A program made the translations under genes and the position numbers. Below are positions 5,958-7,249 of a DNA stretch of 7,249 bases, in pieces; positions within the stretch are counted from its first letter, which is position 1; the number at the start of each line of letters is the position of its first letter. The notes beneath the pieces were generated by a model. The model saw only the letters and a program-made list of their open reading frames with translations, ran no database searches and had not been told where the DNA came from. Origin of the DNA: Woeseia sp. (GTDB lineage Bacteria; Pseudomonadota; Gammaproteobacteria; Steroidobacterales; Woeseiaceae); contig JABIUH010000261.1 in the NCBI GenBank assembly GCA_018701055.1, positions 1 through 7,249 on the forward strand, read 5' to 3'.

Positions 5958-6971
5958 ATGCAAAAAACACCACCCAAAAATAATGAATTGTTTGCGCCGC
6001 TTTCGGGACGAGTTACACCGCGTTTTTCTGGCCTTTCGACATTCATGCGGCTTCCCTATCTGGGCATTGAGGAATTCGATGATGTTGAAGTTGGCATTGT
6101 CGGCGTACCCTGGGATGGCGGGACTTCGAATCGCCCTGGCGCACGCATGGGGCCACGGGAACTTCGTCTGAGTTCTAGCATGATGCGGCAAGTCAACCAT
6201 GATTCCGGACTGGCCCCCTTTTTATTGGCAAATTGCGCCGATCTCGGTGACACACCCGTCAATCCTTTCGATATCGATGAAACACTTCGATCTGTTGAAA
6301 CTTACTTTCGTCCCATTCACGAACGCAGCATTGCGACATTGGCAGCAGGCGGCGACCACCTGATTAGCCTGCCGATACTACGGTCCCTGGCGCAAAAGGG
6401 GCCGGTTGGACTGGTTCACTTCGACGCGCATCTGGATACCACGGATACCCAGTTCGGCAAGAAATATGCTCATGGAACGCTTTTTCGACGCGCCGTGGAG
6501 GAAGGATTGATCGATCCGCAGAGAATGATCCAGATCGGCATACGTGGCGGGTTCTACGGCAATGACAGCTTTCAGTGGTCCAAAGACCAGGGAATTCAAA
6601 TTGTAACCACGGAGGAAGTTCGCCGTGCCGGTGCAGATGCTGTCGGTCAGCTAGCGTTGTCGAAAATAGGAGAAGGGCCGGTCTACGTCAGCTTCGATAT
6701 TGATGGCCTGGACCCGGTTTACGCACCCGGTACCGGAACTCCGGAAATCGGGGGCTTCGATACGCTTCAGGCACAGATCATGATCCGGGCGCTGGAGCCG
6801 CTGGACATCGTGGGGTGCGACCTGGTCGAAGTAGCTCCGGATTTGGACCCCAGCGGTTTAACGACATTGACAGGAATCACCCTGATGTGGGAGCTGCTAT
6901 GTGTACTTACTAACGCTGTTGCGCGCAGACGTTCGACAAGTGGGTCAAAGAACAGGGTGAGGCAAGAATGA
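5958..6971 (+). CDS. Mn-dependent ureohydrolase, agmatinase/guanidinobutyrase-like
   Basis: Cytoplasmic enzyme of the arginase/agmatinase superfamily that hydrolyses a guanidino group to urea plus an amine, using two metal ions (usually Mn). It has 337 residues; family members are mostly 305-320, and the excess is mainly a basic C-terminal tail (about 322-337). All metal ligands are present: GGDH (H134), DAHLD (D156, H158, D160) and SFDIDGLD (D247, D249). Other signatures are GTSNRPGARMGPRELR (55-70), AHGTLFRRAVEEGLID (171-186) and YAPGTGTPEIGG (255-266). The N-terminus (PRFSGLSTFMRLPYL), FRRAVEE and GPVYVSFDIDG stretches resemble P. aeruginosa guanidinobutyrase (GbuA) more than E. coli agmatinase SpeB, as I recall those sequences, so 4-guanidinobutyrate is a good candidate; automatic pipelines would say agmatinase (speB). 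Arginine, 3-guanidinopropionate or guanidine cannot be excluded. The ATG has AAGAGG 5 bases upstream. It shares an operon with the YjiH-like gene and overlaps the next gene. Confidence 0.92.
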   Translation: MQKTPPKNNELFAPLSGRVTPRFSGLSTFMRLPYLGIEEFDDVEVGIVGVPWDGGTSNRPGARMGPRELRLSSSMMRQVNHDSGLAPFLLANCADLGDTPVNPFDIDETLRSVETYFRPIHERSIATLAAGGDHLISLPILRSLAQKGPVGLVHFDAHLDTTDTQFGKKYAHGTLFRRAVEEGLIDPQRMIQIGIRGGFYGNDSFQWSKDQGIQIVTTEEVRRAGADAVGQLALSKIGEGPVYVSFDIDGLDPVYAPGTGTPEIGGFDTLQAQIMIRALEPLDIVGCDLVEVAPDLDPSGLTTLTGITLMWELLCVLTNAVARRRSTSGSKNRVRQE

Positions 6972-7249
6972 ACAAGGTGTTCCCGACTGGACTGCTGCCA
7001 GTGCACAAACGCAACGATATTGCTTTCCTGTCTGGCAATGGTCCATATCTGTTTGGAGCGGATGGTCGCCGTTATCTAGATTTCGTTTCTGGGATTGCCG
7101 TGAACAGCCTGGGCCATAGCCATCCGCATCTGGTAGGCGCCATCAAGTCGCAGTTAGAAAAATACTTGCACGTCGGCAACATGTATCGGGTGCCCGAACA
7201 AGAACGTCTTGCCGAGCGTCTGTGTACCAGCAGTTTTGCGAATGCGATC
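6968..7249 (+). CDS. class III PLP-dependent aminotransferase, ArgD/ornithine aminotransferase-like (5' part only)
   Basis: The first 94 residues of a fold-type I, PLP-dependent class III aminotransferase; the catalytic lysine lies beyond the right edge. Seen directly: a variable lead, then LFGADGRRYLDFVSGIAVNS (28-47), LGHSHPHLVGAIKSQ (48-62), LHVGNMYRVPEQERLAERL (67-85). This N-terminal block is that of acetylornithine/ornithine aminotransferases (ArgD, RocD-like), which move the terminal amino group of ornithine-type substrates to 2-oxoglutarate; relatives also accept GABA, putrescine or succinylornithine. The ATG at 6968 overlaps the ureohydrolase stop as ATGA, with GAGG (6959-6962) 5 bases before it, which implies translational coupling. 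In context it should take the amine released by the ureohydrolase: ornithine if the substrate is arginine, GABA if it is 4-guanidinobutyrate. A biosynthetic ArgD is less likely given this operon, but the fragment cannot settle it. Confidence 0.88.
   Translation, partial: MNKVFPTGLLPVHKRNDIAFLSGNGPYLFGADGRRYLDFVSGIAVNSLGHSHPHLVGAIKSQLEKYLHVGNMYRVPEQERLAERLCTSSFANAI

Overview
The window is bacterial DNA, most likely from a Gram-negative proteobacterium and probably a gammaproteobacterium. Reasons: a TRAP solute-binding protein with a lipoprotein signal, a proteobacterial-type uronate isomerase, a LacI/GntR-type operator palindrome like those controlling sugar-acid genes in gammaproteobacteria, and a GcvA-like LysR regulator. 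The genus cannot be read from the sequence.

Left part (1-2668) is a hexuronate module. On the minus strand lie the start of a TRAP small permease (dctQ, cut by the left edge) and, 4 bases before it, the solute-binding lipoprotein dctP. Divergent to them, on the plus strand, is uxaC (glucuronate/galacturonate isomerase). The shared 92-base promoter region holds a perfect 14-bp palindrome, TGCTACCGGTAGCA, the form of a LacI-family operator. Uptake of a hexuronate and its first catabolic step are therefore probably controlled together by a repressor outside the window.

Middle part (2669-3438) is about 770 bases with no convincing gene. It holds a run of dyad symmetries at 3232-3332, including a perfect 19-bp palindrome with an internal T-N11-A (the LysR-type binding-site pattern), and a promoter candidate for the following regulator.

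Right part (3439-7249) is a second, unrelated module, all on the plus strand: a LysR-type regulator, then after a 161-base promoter region with a perfect 9-4-9 inverted repeat, a YjiH-family multi-pass membrane protein, a Mn-type ureohydrolase of the agmatinase/guanidinobutyrase family, and an ArgD/ornithine-aminotransferase-like class III aminotransferase that overlaps the ureohydrolase stop by 4 bases (ATGA) and is cut by the right edge. The simplest reading is an inducible pathway that imports a guanidino compound (4-guanidinobutyrate, arginine, agmatine or similar), splits off urea, and transaminates the amine left over. The YjiH protein, whose family has no firm substrate, would be the importer. 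This is the most interesting part of the window.
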